The notes: generated by a model from the letters alone, not told the origin. Positions 24,071 to 34,635 are shown, counted from the stretch's first letter. The stretch: 64,000 nucleotides of DNA from JACVRW01 sp034664125 (GCA_034664125.1 JAXDIG010000054.1:62001-126000); one strand, 5' to 3'. Made by a program: numbers and translations.

Positions 24071-24179
24071 CGGGCCGACTGCACAGCGATAAAGGGATCG
24101 AGCCCCTGTCGAATGCGGCCCACCCCCGCGCTTTTGGGACGGTGGGCGTGATTTAGGCCTGGCATCGACCCCTAACTCA

Positions 24180-24210
24180 GCCCACGCCCCGCTGCCGGCC
24201 CGGCGTGGGC
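24180..24210. terminator. Possible bidirectional terminator between dxs and the M42 peptidase gene
   Basis: A perfect nine-base stem (GCCCACGCC / GGCGTGGGC) with a 13-base loop lies in the 219-bp gap between convergent genes. A smaller seven-base hairpin is at 24118-24147. Neither has a real T tract, so the call is tentative. Confidence 0.4.
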
Positions 24211-24289
24211 GAACTTGTGAAGCGATGCCGACCACAAGCCGGCCCGACCCGTTGTCGCTGCAGTTAGCGCGGCTGGGAGAAGTCGCCGC

Positions 24290-25351
24290 CTACCAGCGCG
24301 TCAACGGCTTGTCCGCCTCCAGGCGCAGCGCCATCGCGGCGATCACCGCGATCACCGCCTCCACGTCGCCCAGCTCGACCATCTCGACCGGCGAGTGCAT
24401 GTAGCGCAGCGGGATCGAGACGACCGCCGTCGGCACGCCCGTGCGGCTCAAGTGGACCACATCCGCGTCGGTGTGGGTGGCGCCGCCGGCGGCTTCGGTG
24501 GTGCACTCGATCCCGACCGACTCGGCGGCCTCGTCGAGCAGGTCGTTCAAAGGGCGGCTGACGATCGCCCCGCGCGTGATCACGGGCCCGCCGCCGAGTC
24601 CGTGCTCGCCCAGCTCGCCGGCGTCCACGCCGGGCGCGTCGGTCGCGTGGGTCACGTCCACCACCACTGCCAGGTCCGGCTCGAGGCCATAGGCCATCGC
24701 CCGCGCGCCGTGCGCGCCGATCTCCTCCTGGACGGCCGCCACGCCGGCCACCGGGCCCACGCCGCCGCCGGCCTCGCTCACGCGCCGGGCCACCTCGAGC
24801 GCCACGTACACGCCCAGGCGGTTGTCGAGGGAGCGCGAAACGAGGCGATCGTCGCGCAGCTCGAGGGGGTCGGCCGTGATCACGATCGGGTCGCCCTCCC
24901 GCACGAGCGAGCGTGCCTCGTCGCCGTCGCGCACTCCCAGGTCCACGTGCAGCCCCTTCAGCTCCACGGCCTTCTTGCGCTCCTCGCCCTCGAGCACGTG
25001 GATCGGCTTGCGGCCGATCACGCCCGGCACCGAGCCGCCGCGCGCGAGCACCTCTACGCGCTGGCCGACCAGCACCTGCGGATCCCAGCCGCCCGACCCG
25101 TTCACGTGCAGGAAGCCCCTCTCGCTGACGTGGCTCACCACAAGCGCGATCTCGTCGACATGGCCGACGACGGCCAGCAGGGGGTGTTCGCCGCTGCCGT
25201 TGACGCGCGCCACGGAGCTGCCCATCCGGTCGACGGTCACCTCGTCGGCGAAGGCCTCGGCGGCCTCGCGCCAGATCGCGGCGGGGGCCTCCTCGTGCCC
25301 GGGCGGGCCGGGGGCGGTCAGCAGGCGGTGCAGCAGTTCGGGAGTGCTCAA
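24290..25351 (-). CDS. M42-family aminopeptidase/endoglucanase-type metallopeptidase
   Basis: 353 aa. Metal ligands and active-site segments are visible in order: VVGHVDEIALVV, SRSLDNRLG, AVQEEIGAHGA, VVDVTHATDAPGV and YMHSPVEM. These match FrvX/DapB-like M42 dinuclear aminopeptidases, which form large tetrahedral cytoplasmic complexes that trim peptides. The start is TTG at 25351 and overlaps the OsmC stop (TTGA), so it is coupled to that gene. Substrate specificity unknown. Confidence 0.92.
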   Translation of the reverse strand: MSTPELLHRLLTAPGPPGHEEAPAAIWREAAEAFADEVTVDRMGSSVARVNGSGEHPLLAVVGHVDEIALVVSHVSERGFLHVNGSGGWDPQVLVGQRVEVLARGGSVPGVIGRKPIHVLEGEERKKAVELKGLHVDLGVRDGDEARSLVREGDPIVITADPLELRDDRLVSRSLDNRLGVYVALEVARRVSEAGGGVGPVAGVAAVQEEIGAHGARAMAYGLEPDLAVVVDVTHATDAPGVDAGELGEHGLGGGPVITRGAIVSRPLNDLLDEAAESVGIECTTEAAGGATHTDADVVHLSRTGVPTAVVSIPLRYMHSPVEMVELGDVEAVIAVIAAMALRLEADKPLTRW

Positions 25352-25806
25352 GGACGTACCTCGACGGTCGGTTGAAGGGTCATGTCGGCGTTGAGGCTGT
25401 TGGCCACGAAGCAGTGCTCGTGCGCCATGTCGGCCAGCTTGTGGACGCGCCCCTCGCTCGCATCACCGGCGACCACGATGCGCGGGCGCAGCGTGACCTC
25501 GGTGATCCGCACGGGCTCCTGGTCGGTCGGCATCAGGGCCGTCGCCGAATCCTCGTACTCCACCACGTCGATGCGCGCCTTGGCGGCGAGGTGGAGGAAC
25601 CAGAGCATCTGGCACGAGGACGCGGCCATCAGCAGCAGCTGCTCGGGGTTCAGGATGGACGGGTCGCCCTTGCTCTCGCCGGTGGTCAGCCGGACTTCCT
25701 GGGCGGCCCCGGGTGCCGCGCCGACGTGGGCGCGGTCGTAGTGCTCCCAGCCGAGGCCGGTCGACCCCGTCCAGTGCACGCGCGTCTCGTAGAGGTTGGT
25801 CACCAT
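25348..25806 (-). CDS. OsmC/Ohr-family peroxiredoxin-like protein
   Basis: 152 aa. The two conserved cysteines are in LLMAASSCQMLWFLHLA and MAHEHCFVANSL, the thiol pair of OsmC-type hydroperoxide reductases. The N-terminal strands and the NPEQLLLMA stretch preceding the first Cys are typical. It should reduce organic hydroperoxides with lipoylated or thiol cofactors. First gene of a two-gene operon with the M42 peptidase. Confidence 0.9.
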   Translation of the reverse strand: MVTNLYETRVHWTGSTGLGWEHYDRAHVGAAPGAAQEVRLTTGESKGDPSILNPEQLLLMAASSCQMLWFLHLAAKARIDVVEYEDSATALMPTDQEPVRITEVTLRPRIVVAGDASEGRVHKLADMAHEHCFVANSLNADMTLQPTVEVRP

Positions 25807-25840
25807 CCCGACGCCAGTGTCGCAGGCCCCAGAAAGGAGA

Positions 25841-25866
25841 CGGCCCCGCCGAAGCGGGGCCGTTTT
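25841..25866. terminator. Rho-independent terminator, possibly bidirectional
   Basis: A nine-base perfect stem (CGGCCCCGC / GCGGGGCCG) with loop CGAA is followed on the plus strand by TTTT, and on the minus strand by TCTCCTTTC. It lies between the small membrane gene (minus strand, ending 25911) and the OsmC start, so its minus-strand reading should end that upstream transcript. Confidence 0.75.
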
Positions 25867-25910
25867 CCTGAGGGAGGAATGATGCTATGTGGACTCTTAG
25901 GGGAAGTTTT

Positions 25911-26270
25911 CTAGGCGGGGCGCGCGCTGTAGCGCGTGATCGAGGTGACGATCAGAGCCGCCACCCCGGCGATCGCGAACAGCGCCGCGGCGCCGAGCTC
26001 GCCGGCCAGCCCGAACATCGCGGCCACCAGCAGCAGGCCGAGCGCGATGCCGCGGTCGTAGACCGCCTGCGCCGAAACCGGCAGGGTGCCGCGGCCGCTC
26101 GGGGCGGTGCCGGCGAGGGCGAGGGCCACGATCGCTATGCCGATGGTCACGCCGGTCACGATCGCCGCCGCGCCCAGCCCGATCGCGAACGGGACACAGA
26201 TCAGGGCGGTGCCGGCCGCCATCAATACGCCGGAGCGAGATGCCGGAGAGAGGAGCCTTGCGATCGTCAT
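25911..26270 (-). CDS. Small multi-span membrane protein
   Basis: 119 aa from the ATG at 26270. Four hydrophobic segments at about residues 14-32, 34-54, 70-87 and 90-110, ending in a basic tail (TSITRYSARPA). No family recognised. A TAGCCT hexamer ten bases before the ATG suggests a leaderless transcript divergent from tlyA, with 75 bp between the two starts. The terminator at 25841-25866 follows it. Confidence 0.7.
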   Translation of the reverse strand: MTIARLLSPASRSGVLMAAGTALICVPFAIGLGAAAIVTGVTIGIAIVALALAGTAPSGRGTLPVSAQAVYDRGIALGLLLVAAMFGLAGELGAAALFAIAGVAALIVTSITRYSARPA

Positions 26271-26280
26271 CGTGTATCCG

Positions 26281-26286
26281 AGGCTA
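26281..26286 (-). promoter_or_regulatory. Candidate -10 box (TAGCCT) for the 119-aa membrane gene
   Basis: On the minus strand the hexamer ends ten bases before the ATG at 26270. There is no Shine-Dalgarno. Confidence 0.35.
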
Positions 26287-26333
26287 CGCACGCTTTCGGG
26301 GCGATGTGTGACGTCGGTCACACTGCACGCGGG

Positions 26334-26339
26334 TACCCT
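26334..26339 (+). promoter_or_regulatory. Candidate -10 box (TACCCT) for tlyA
   Basis: The hexamer ends six bases before the ATG at 26346, leaving no room for a ribosome site. It lies in the divergent region shared with the small membrane gene. Confidence 0.4.
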
Positions 26340-26345
26340 CCTGCG

Positions 26346-27134
26346 ATGCCCAAGCGGCGGCTGGACACGCTGCTCGCCGAGCGCGGGCTGTTCGAGACTC
26401 GCACCCGGGCGGCGGCGGCCGTGATGGCGGGCGACGTGCGCGTGGGCGACCGTCCGGCCCGCAAGCCCGGCGAGCTGGTCCCCCCCGACGCGCGGCTGGA
26501 GGTGGCGGAGCGGCCGGCGTTCGTCTCGCGCGGCGGAGTCAAGCTGGCCAACGCCCTCGATGCCTTCGCGATCGACCCGGCCGGCCGCCGCGGCCTCGAC
26601 GTGGGCGCCTCGACCGGCGGCTTCACGGACTGCCTGCTCCAGCGTGGGGCGGAGGCGGTGATCGCGCTCGACGTGGCCTACGGCGAGCTGCACTGGACCC
26701 TGCGCAACGATCCGCGCGTGACCGTGGTCGAGCGCCGCAACGCCCGCGGGCTTCAGCCCGGCGAGCTGCCCTGGCCGCCCGATCTGATCGTCGCCGACGT
26801 CTCGTTCATCTCGCTCACCAAGGTCCTGCCCGCGGTGCTCGCGGCCGCCGCGCCGAGCTTCGACTGCCTCGCGCTCGTCAAGCCGCAGTTCGAGGTCGGG
26901 CGCGAGCGGATCGCCAAGGGCGGCGTGGTACGAGGGGCGGACGACCGGCGGGCGGCGCTGGTGGCCGTGGCGGCCCACGCCCGCGACGAGCTGGCAGTGG
27001 CCGTGCTCGGCTTCGCCTCCTCGGGCCTGCCCGGCCCGGCGGGCAACCGGGAGAGCTTCGCGTGGCTCGCGGAGGCCGGCCGCGCGGGTGCGGTCGAGGA
27101 CTTGGAGGCGGCGGCGAGAAGGGCGGAGCCGTGA
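26346..27134 (+). CDS. tlyA: TlyA-family rRNA 2'-O-methyltransferase
   Basis: 262 aa. An S4 RNA-binding domain (PKRRLDTLLAERGLFETRT to about residue 60) is followed by an FtsJ-type methyltransferase with SAM motif GLDVGASTGGFTDCLL and VADVSFISLTKVLP. TlyA methylates 16S and 23S rRNA, and its loss gives capreomycin resistance in mycobacteria. ATG at 26346 follows a -10-like box. Its stop overlaps the nadK start (GTGA). tlyA-nadK-recN is a classic actinobacterial order. Confidence 0.93.
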   Translation: MPKRRLDTLLAERGLFETRTRAAAAVMAGDVRVGDRPARKPGELVPPDARLEVAERPAFVSRGGVKLANALDAFAIDPAGRRGLDVGASTGGFTDCLLQRGAEAVIALDVAYGELHWTLRNDPRVTVVERRNARGLQPGELPWPPDLIVADVSFISLTKVLPAVLAAAAPSFDCLALVKPQFEVGRERIAKGGVVRGADDRRAALVAVAAHARDELAVAVLGFASSGLPGPAGNRESFAWLAEAGRAGAVEDLEAAARRAEP

Positions 27135-27985
27135 TCGACAGGCCGCGCTCGATAACGGTCTTCACCCACACGCGGCCGGGCGACACGGAGGGCGCTCTGC
27201 GCCGGGTCGTCGAGCTGGCCACCGAAGCGGGGGTCGAGGTGCGCCTGCCGTCCGCGGAAACCGAGAAGTTCGGCGCGGTCGCGGGGACGGGGGAGGTGCC
27301 GCCGCCGTTCGCCGGCACCGACCTCGCGCTGGTGCTCGGCGGGGACGGCACGATCCTGACCGCGCTGCGAGAGTTCGCCAACACCGGGGTGCCCGTGTTC
27401 GCGCTCAACTACGGAGCGATCGGGTTCCTGGCCACAATCGAGCCCTGGGAGCTCGAGGACGGCGTGCGGCGGGCGCTGCGCGGGGAGTTCGACGTGATGG
27501 AGCTGCCGGGCCTGGTCGTCGCCACGGCGGATGGCGAGCGGGTGGCCATCAACGACGTCTCCCTCCACCGCCGCCAGGAGGGCCGGGTGGCCGAGCTGTC
27601 CTACTCGGTCGAGGGGGAGCAGCTCGGCGCGGTGCGCTGCGACGGCCTGGTCGTGGCCACTCCCGCCGGGTCCACCGGCTACAACCTCGCCAACGGCGGC
27701 CCGGTGCTGGCCTGGGGCGTGGAGGGCTACGTGGTTTCGTTCATCGCCCCGCACACGCTCACCGCCCGGGCGCTGGTGGTGGCTCCGGGGGACACCCTCG
27801 AAGTCACCAACCGCTCGAGCTCCGAGGCGGTGGACGTGTCGACCGACGCCCGCCAGGCCGGGGCGCTGGCGCCCGAGGCGACGATGAAGATCCAGTTCAA
27901 CCAGCGCCAGTCGCTGCTGGCCCAGGCGCCCGGGGCGACGTTCTACCACCGCTTGCGCGACAAGTTCGGCCGCCTGTCGCACTGA
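27131..27985 (+). CDS. nadK: NAD kinase
   Basis: 284 aa. It has the LGGDGTIL motif of the nucleotide site and the second conserved block DGLVVATPAGSTGYNLANGG, preceded by AINDVSLHR. It phosphorylates NAD to NADP in the cytoplasm. GTG at 27131 overlaps the tlyA stop, and conserved sequence begins within 10 residues (SITVFTHTRPGDTE). A minus-strand gene sits between nadK and recN, breaking the usual run. Confidence 0.95.
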   Translation: MIDRPRSITVFTHTRPGDTEGALRRVVELATEAGVEVRLPSAETEKFGAVAGTGEVPPPFAGTDLALVLGGDGTILTALREFANTGVPVFALNYGAIGFLATIEPWELEDGVRRALRGEFDVMELPGLVVATADGERVAINDVSLHRRQEGRVAELSYSVEGEQLGAVRCDGLVVATPAGSTGYNLANGGPVLAWGVEGYVVSFIAPHTLTARALVVAPGDTLEVTNRSSSEAVDVSTDARQAGALAPEATMKIQFNQRQSLLAQAPGATFYHRLRDKFGRLSH

Positions 27986-28038
27986 TGGCAGCAGGAGGCT
28001 CCCGCCCCGGGCCCCGCTGATGTCGGGCCGGGCGGCCG

Positions 28039-28320
28039 CTAGCGCTTCGTGATGCCGTGGGCCTCGAACACATCGGGCTCGCTGGAGAACTCGATGCCGG
28101 CCTCCCCCAGAGCAGGCATCAGGCGCTCGCCGAACGCCTCCCACTGCTCGCGCGAATCCCAGATCTCGCTGACCATGAGGTTGCCGTCGGTGCCGAAGCA
28201 GACGTGATAGTCCAGCCCGTCGGCCGGCCACTGCAGGCCGGCCGCTTCGAGCTGGCTGTTGGTCGCGTCGTACTTCTCGGCTGTCAGCGACACGGGGTGA
28301 TAGCGGACCACGATGCTCAC
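28039..28320 (-). CDS. Small dimeric alpha-beta barrel protein (monooxygenase-like)
   Basis: 93 aa. It has the ferredoxin-like alpha+beta pattern of ABM-type proteins: SIVVRYHPVSLTAEKYDATN, DYHVCFGTDGNLMVSEIWDS, REQWEAFGERLMPALGEAGI and a last strand. Such proteins include small monooxygenases and heme-degrading or stress proteins, and no catalytic residue can be fixed here. GTG at 28320 has GAAGGAG six bases upstream. It lies on the opposite strand between nadK and recN. Confidence 0.7.
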   Translation of the reverse strand: MSIVVRYHPVSLTAEKYDATNSQLEAAGLQWPADGLDYHVCFGTDGNLMVSEIWDSREQWEAFGERLMPALGEAGIEFSSEPDVFEAHGITKR

Positions 28321-28364
28321 GCTGGACTCCTTCGGGCTTGGGGGTAACCGGCCGACCCTACTGG

Positions 28365-28370
28365 TATCCC
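28365..28370 (+). promoter_or_regulatory. Candidate -10 box (TATCCC) for recN
   Basis: The hexamer ends seven bases before the GTG at 28378, with no ribosome site. recN therefore appears to have its own leaderless promoter. No SOS box is seen near it. Confidence 0.35.
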
Positions 28371-28377
28371 TGACTCC

Positions 28378-30054
<1,677 letters not shown>

Positions 30055-30151
30055 GCAACGCGATAGCCGTCGCCCTCCGGCGTCCTCGGCCCTCGGCGTG
30101 CGCAGCACGCCTTCGGACCTGCGTCCTGGGATGGCTTGGCTCTCCCGCCGC

Positions 30152-30180
30152 TCACGCCGCCGCCCCTGGCGGCGGCGTGA
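30152..30180 (+). terminator. Strong hairpin terminator after recN
   Basis: A 12-base perfect stem (TCACGCCGCCGC / GCGGCGGCGTGA) with a five-base loop is followed by ACCTCTTCC. It lies in the 173-bp gap before pyrG. TACACT at 30204-30209 just after it may be the pyrG -10. Confidence 0.55.
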
Positions 30181-30227
30181 ACCTCTTCCGCTTGCGCGGC
30201 CGGTACACTCGAACTCCCAGAGCCTGA

Positions 30228-31895
30228 ATGCCCCAGACGCACCCGGAAACCCGCTTCATCTTCATCACCGGCGGTGTCGTCTCCGCTCTTGGGAAGGGCA
30301 TCGCCGCCGCCTCGCTGGGTCAGCTGCTGGTCGCCCGCGGCCTGTCCGTGACGATCCAGAAGTTCGACCCCTACATCAACGTGGACCCGGGCACGATGAG
30401 CCCGTTCCAGCACGGCGAGGTGTTCGTGACCGAGGACGGCGCCGAAACCGACCTCGACCTGGGCCACTACGAGCGCTTCACGGACGTCAACACCAGCCGC
30501 GCCTCGAACGCGACGGCGGGAGCGATCTACAACTCGGTGATCCGGCGCGAGCGCCGCGGCGACTACCTGGGCGGCACCGTCCAGGTGATCCCGCACATCA
30601 CAGACGAGATCAAGAACCGCATCAAGCTGGTCGCGGAGTCCACGGACGTCGACATCGTGATCACCGAGATCGGCGGCACGGTGGGCGACATCGAGTCCCT
30701 GCCGTTCCTCGAGGCGCTGCGCCAGTTCCACTCGGACCTCGGCCGCGACCGCAGCATGTTCGTGCACCTCACGCTGGTGCCCTTCCTCGGCCACGCCGGC
30801 GAGCTGAAGACCAAGCCGACCCAGCACTCCGTTCAGGAGCTGCGGCGGATCGGCATCCAGCCGGACATGGTCATGTGCCGCTCCGAGGAGCCGCTCGGCG
30901 ACGAGATCCGCGAGAAGATCGCCCTGTTCGCGAACCTGCCCGTGGCCTCGGTCGTGTCGGCCCGCGACGTCGACTCGATCTACAAGGTTCCGCTCGAGTT
31001 CGAGCACGAGGGCGTGGCGGACCGGGTGCTCGGTCATTTCGGCATCGAGGCCCCGTCCCCCGACCTGTCCGACTGGAAGGAGCTGGTGGGGCGCATCGGC
31101 TCGTCGACCACCCCGGTGCGGATCGCCCTGGTCGGCAAGTACAACCAGCTCGCCGACGCCTACCTGTCGGTGATCGAGGCGCTCAACCACGCCGGCACGC
31201 ACCACGGCGGCAAGGTCGAGGTGCACTGGGTCGACTCGGAGCGTCTCACGGAGGGCGAGGTGGAGGCCGAGCTGGCCACCTGCGACGGCATCCTCGTCCC
31301 GGGCGGCTTCGGCGTGCGCGGCATCGAGGGCAAGATCAGGGCGGCGCGCTTCGCGCGCGAGCACGGCGTGCCGTATCTCGGCATCTGCCTCGGAATGCAG
31401 ATCGCCGTGTCCGAGTTCGCCCGCCACGTGGCCGACATGGACGGCGCCAACTCGACCGAGTTCGACCCGGAGACGCCCTACCCGGTGATCGACCTGCTCC
31501 CGGAGCAGAAGGAGGTCCGCGACATGGGCGGCACGATGCGCCTGGGCGCGGACCCCGTGAAGCTCCACGACGACACACGGGCCCGCGAGATCTACGGCGA
31601 GCCGGTCATCTACGAGCGCCACCGCCACCGCTACGAGGTCAACAACCATCTGCGCAAGCGCCTGGAGCAGGCCGGCCTGGTGTTCAGCGGAACCTCGCCC
31701 GACGACCGCCTGGTCGAGGTGATCGAGCTGCCCGACCATCCCTTCTTCGTGGCCTCCCAGTACCACCCCGAGTTCAAGTCGCGCCCGCTGCGCCCGCAGC
31801 CGCTGTTCCGCGACTTCGTGGGAGCCGCGATGGAGCGCGCGGGCGAGCGCGCGCCCGAAGTGGAGCCCGCGGTGCGGGCCGAGACGCACGCCTAG
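30228..31895 (+). CDS. pyrG: CTP synthase
   Basis: 555 aa. The N-terminal synthetase domain begins FIFITGGVVSALGKGIAAAS (P-loop) and has KFDPYINVDPGTMSPFQHGE. The C-terminal class I glutamine amidotransferase domain has the nucleophile Cys in YLGICLGMQ and the His/Glu pair in QYHPEFKS. It converts UTP to CTP with glutamine nitrogen. Length is normal. Upstream of a peptidase, Nudix and xerD, a conserved actinobacterial neighbourhood. Confidence 0.98.
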   Translation: MPQTHPETRFIFITGGVVSALGKGIAAASLGQLLVARGLSVTIQKFDPYINVDPGTMSPFQHGEVFVTEDGAETDLDLGHYERFTDVNTSRASNATAGAIYNSVIRRERRGDYLGGTVQVIPHITDEIKNRIKLVAESTDVDIVITEIGGTVGDIESLPFLEALRQFHSDLGRDRSMFVHLTLVPFLGHAGELKTKPTQHSVQELRRIGIQPDMVMCRSEEPLGDEIREKIALFANLPVASVVSARDVDSIYKVPLEFEHEGVADRVLGHFGIEAPSPDLSDWKELVGRIGSSTTPVRIALVGKYNQLADAYLSVIEALNHAGTHHGGKVEVHWVDSERLTEGEVEAELATCDGILVPGGFGVRGIEGKIRAARFAREHGVPYLGICLGMQIAVSEFARHVADMDGANSTEFDPETPYPVIDLLPEQKEVRDMGGTMRLGADPVKLHDDTRAREIYGEPVIYERHRHRYEVNNHLRKRLEQAGLVFSGTSPDDRLVEVIELPDHPFFVASQYHPEFKSRPLRPQPLFRDFVGAAMERAGERAPEVEPAVRAETHA

Positions 31896-31910
31896 GCGCC
31901 ACGCCCCCGG

Positions 31911-31916
31911 TAGCCT
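31911..31916 (+). promoter_or_regulatory. Candidate -10 box (TAGCCT) for the M20 peptidase gene
   Basis: The hexamer ends seven bases before the GTG at 31924, with no ribosome site. It is the same hexamer as before the DUF72 gene. Confidence 0.4.
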
Positions 31917-31923
31917 CCGGCGC

Positions 31924-33069
31924 GTGACCGTTCGCTCCCTCCAGAGCGCCTCCACCGCCGAGCGGGAGCGCCTGCTCGACGACTTCGTGCGGCTCTGCGA
32001 GATCGAGAGCCCGTCCCGGAGCGAGCGCGCTGTGGCGGATGCGGTCCGTCAGGAGCTGGAGGGCCTCGGCCTCGAGGTCGAGGAGGACGACACCGCCGCG
32101 GAGACCGGCTCCGACGCCGGCAACCTGCTCGCCCGCATCGAGGGGCCCGAGGGCGCTCGCACGATCCTGCTCTGCGCCCACCTCGACACCGTCCCGCTGG
32201 CCGGCCCCGTCGAGGTCGCCCGCGAGAACGGCGTGCTCAGCAATCGCCACGAGGCCATCCTCGGCGCCGACAACAAGGCAGCCGTGGCCACCATCCTGGC
32301 CGCCGCGCGGCGCCTGACCGGCGAGGGCACGCCGGTGGGCGTCGAGCTGCTGTTCACGACGTGCGAGGAGCAGGCGCTCGCCGGCGCCAAGGCCTTCGAC
32401 CTGGCCCGGCTGCGCTCCGAGTTCGGCTACGTCTTCGACCACGCGTCGTCGGTCGGCGAGCTGGTCACCGCCTCGCCGACCTACTACAGGCTCGAGGCCG
32501 ACTTCCGCGGCCAGGCTGCCCACGCCGGCATCCGGCCCGAGGCCGGTCACAACGCCATCGCCGCCGCCGCGAGGGCCATCGCCGCCCTCCAGATCGGCCG
32601 GCTGGACGAGTCCACCACCGCCAACGTCGGCGAGATCCAGGGCGGCACCGCGGCAAACGTCGTGGCCGAGCGCTGCCACGTCGTGCTCGAGACGCGCAGC
32701 CTCGACGACGCCCGTGCCGGGGAGGTCGTCAGCTCGATGGTCGACGCCATCTCGGAGTCCGCGAGCGACCTGGAGTGCGACGTGGAAACCGCCGTGGAGC
32801 GCCTGTTCCGCGGCTACAAGCTCGCCCGTACCTCTCCCGTGGTCGAGGTGGCTGCCGAGGCGCTGCGCTCGACCGGCATCGAGCCGGTCTACATCAACAC
32901 CGGCGGCGGCAGCGACGCCAACGCCTTCATCGCCGCCGGCCTGCCGATGGTCAACGTGTCGAACGGCACCGAGGGCAACCACCAGCCCGACGAGTCGGTC
33001 ACCGTCGACGCGCTCGAAGCCACCCTCGACGTAACGCTCGCGATCGTCGCCGCGAGCGCCCGCGCCTGA
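31924..33069 (+). CDS. M20-family metallopeptidase (peptidase T-like)
   Basis: 381 aa. Metal and catalytic segments are in family order: LCAHLDTVP (His, Asp), GADNKAAVA (Asp), FTTCEEQALAGA (Glu pair), YVFDHASS and GTEGNHQPDES (last His). The dimerisation lid domain is in the middle (AHAGIRPEAGHNAIAAAARA). Peptidase T-like proteins remove the N-terminal residue of tripeptides, but other M20 substrates are possible. Three bases separate it from the Nudix gene. Confidence 0.9.
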   Translation: MTVRSLQSASTAERERLLDDFVRLCEIESPSRSERAVADAVRQELEGLGLEVEEDDTAAETGSDAGNLLARIEGPEGARTILLCAHLDTVPLAGPVEVARENGVLSNRHEAILGADNKAAVATILAAARRLTGEGTPVGVELLFTTCEEQALAGAKAFDLARLRSEFGYVFDHASSVGELVTASPTYYRLEADFRGQAAHAGIRPEAGHNAIAAAARAIAALQIGRLDESTTANVGEIQGGTAANVVAERCHVVLETRSLDDARAGEVVSSMVDAISESASDLECDVETAVERLFRGYKLARTSPVVEVAAEALRSTGIEPVYINTGGGSDANAFIAAGLPMVNVSNGTEGNHQPDESVTVDALEATLDVTLAIVAASARA

Positions 33070-33071
33070 CG

Positions 33072-33596
33072 ATGGCCTTCGAGCGCATCGACAGCAGGAA
33101 GGTGTGGGAGGGGCACGTGGCCACCGTGCGCGTCGACCGCTTCCGCTACGACGACGGCGAGGAGGCCGAGCGCGAGGTGGTGGCCCACCCGGGCGCCGTC
33201 GCGGTGGTCGCCCACGACGGCGAGCGCCTGTTCCTGGTGCGCCAGCCGCGGGAGGCGGTGGGGGAGCCCGACCTGCTCGAGCTGCCCGCCGGCAAGCTCG
33301 ACGAGGAGGGCGAGAGCCCGCTCGACACCGCCAAGCGCGAGCTGGCCGAGGAGATCGGCAAGGGCGCCCGCGACTGGACCCACCTGACCAGCTTCTACAC
33401 CTCGCCCGGCTTCGCCGACGAGGAGTGCCACGTGTTCCTGGCCACCGACCTCTACGACGAGCGAGCCCACGCCGAGGACACCGAGCGGATCGAGGTCGTG
33501 GAGGCGCCGCTGGCCGATCTGGACGGCGTGATCGAGCAGTGCCGCGACGCGAAATCGCTGGTCGGCCTGCTGTGGTTCCGCGCCTTCTGCGCGTGA
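33072..33596 (+). CDS. Nudix hydrolase (ADP-ribose pyrophosphatase type)
   Basis: 174 aa. The Nudix helix carries PAGKLDEEGE, then AKRELAEEIG, with one residue more than the strict consensus before the first Glu, as in some ADP-ribose pyrophosphatases. The N-terminal part (WEGHVATVRVDRFRYDDGE, VAHPGAVAVVAHDGERLFLV) and the SFYTSPGFADEECHVFLA segment after the box fit the ADPRase subfamily. It hydrolyses ADP-ribose or other nucleoside diphosphate derivatives. Confidence 0.9.
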   Translation: MAFERIDSRKVWEGHVATVRVDRFRYDDGEEAEREVVAHPGAVAVVAHDGERLFLVRQPREAVGEPDLLELPAGKLDEEGESPLDTAKRELAEEIGKGARDWTHLTSFYTSPGFADEECHVFLATDLYDERAHAEDTERIEVVEAPLADLDGVIEQCRDAKSLVGLLWFRAFCA

Positions 33597-33650
33597 GCCG
33601 CACGTTGCAGCCGCAAGGGATGCCCGCCGCTCGCACGAACCGTGTGAGCG

Positions 33651-34595
33651 ATGGCAACCATCGAGCAACCTCTCGTCGAAGGGCGCTTCGAGCACCTGGT
33701 GCTCGATTTTCTCGCCTACCTGGAGTTCGAGCGCGGGCTGTCCCGCAACACACTCGAGGCGTACCGCGGCGATCTGCTGCAGCTGGGCCGCTTCCTGGCG
33801 GAGCGCGACGTGTCCGCGCTCGACGCGAGTCAGGGTGACGTCACCGACTTCCTGACCCAGCTGGGCGCCGGCGACGCGGATCACCGGCCCGCCTCGCCCG
33901 CGACGATCCACCGCAAGTCCGCCTGCCTGCGCTCCTTCTACCGCCATCTGCGCCGCGAGGGCCTGCGCGAGTCCGACCCCACCGCCACGCTCAGCGCGCC
34001 CCGCCGCAGTCGCAAGCTGCCCGAGGTGCTCACGCGCGGCGAGGTGGAGCGCCTGCTCTCCCAACCGCGCGGCACCGACCCGGCCGCGCTGCGCGACCGC
34101 GCCCTGCTGGAGCTGATGTACGCGTCGGGTCTGCGGGCGTCCGAGGCGATCGGGCTCGAGCTGGGCGACGTGGACGCCGAGGAGCGGGTCCTGCGGGCGC
34201 GCGGCAAGGGGTCGAAGGAGCGCGTCGTGCCGATCGGCCAGGCGGCGCTGCGGGCGCTCGCCGTCTACCTGGAGCGTGGCCGGCCGAGGCTCGTCAAGAA
34301 CAACGTCGAGTCGCACCTGTTCGTGAACTTCCGCGGCGGCCAGCTCACCCGCCAGGGCCTCTACAAGATCGTCCGCCGCCACGCCGAGACGGCCGGCCTG
34401 GCGGACCGCATGAGCCCGCACACCCTGCGCCACACCTTCGCCACGCACCTGCTGGCCGGCGGCTGCGACCTGCGCTCGGTGCAGGAGATGCTGGGCCACG
34501 CTGACGTCTCGACGACGCAGCTCTACACCCACCTGTCGAGCGACCGGCTCAAGGACGTCTACTTCAAGGCGCACCCGCGGGCGACCGTCACGTAA
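33651..34595 (+). CDS. xerD: Tyrosine recombinase XerD
   Basis: 314 aa. Core-binding N-terminal domain, then the catalytic residues: Arg in YASGLRASEA, Lys in ARGKGSKERVVP, His-x-x-Arg in SPHTLRHTFATHLL, His in MLGHADVSTTQ and the Tyr nucleophile in LYTHLSSDRLKDVY. It resolves chromosome dimers at dif with XerC. The position after pyrG and the Nudix gene is the usual one for chromosomal xerD, so it is host rather than phage. Confidence 0.95.
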   Translation: MATIEQPLVEGRFEHLVLDFLAYLEFERGLSRNTLEAYRGDLLQLGRFLAERDVSALDASQGDVTDFLTQLGAGDADHRPASPATIHRKSACLRSFYRHLRREGLRESDPTATLSAPRRSRKLPEVLTRGEVERLLSQPRGTDPAALRDRALLELMYASGLRASEAIGLELGDVDAEERVLRARGKGSKERVVPIGQAALRALAVYLERGRPRLVKNNVESHLFVNFRGGQLTRQGLYKIVRRHAETAGLADRMSPHTLRHTFATHLLAGGCDLRSVQEMLGHADVSTTQLYTHLSSDRLKDVYFKAHPRATVT

Positions 34596-34635
34596 CAAGC
34601 AGCAACCGAGGCTGGGCCGGAAGCACCCGGTTTCC

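Noticed and set aside
24118..24147. A small RNA or second terminator after dxs
   Set aside because: The seven-base stem with a 16-base loop is weak, and there is no promoter-like sequence or T tract to support either.
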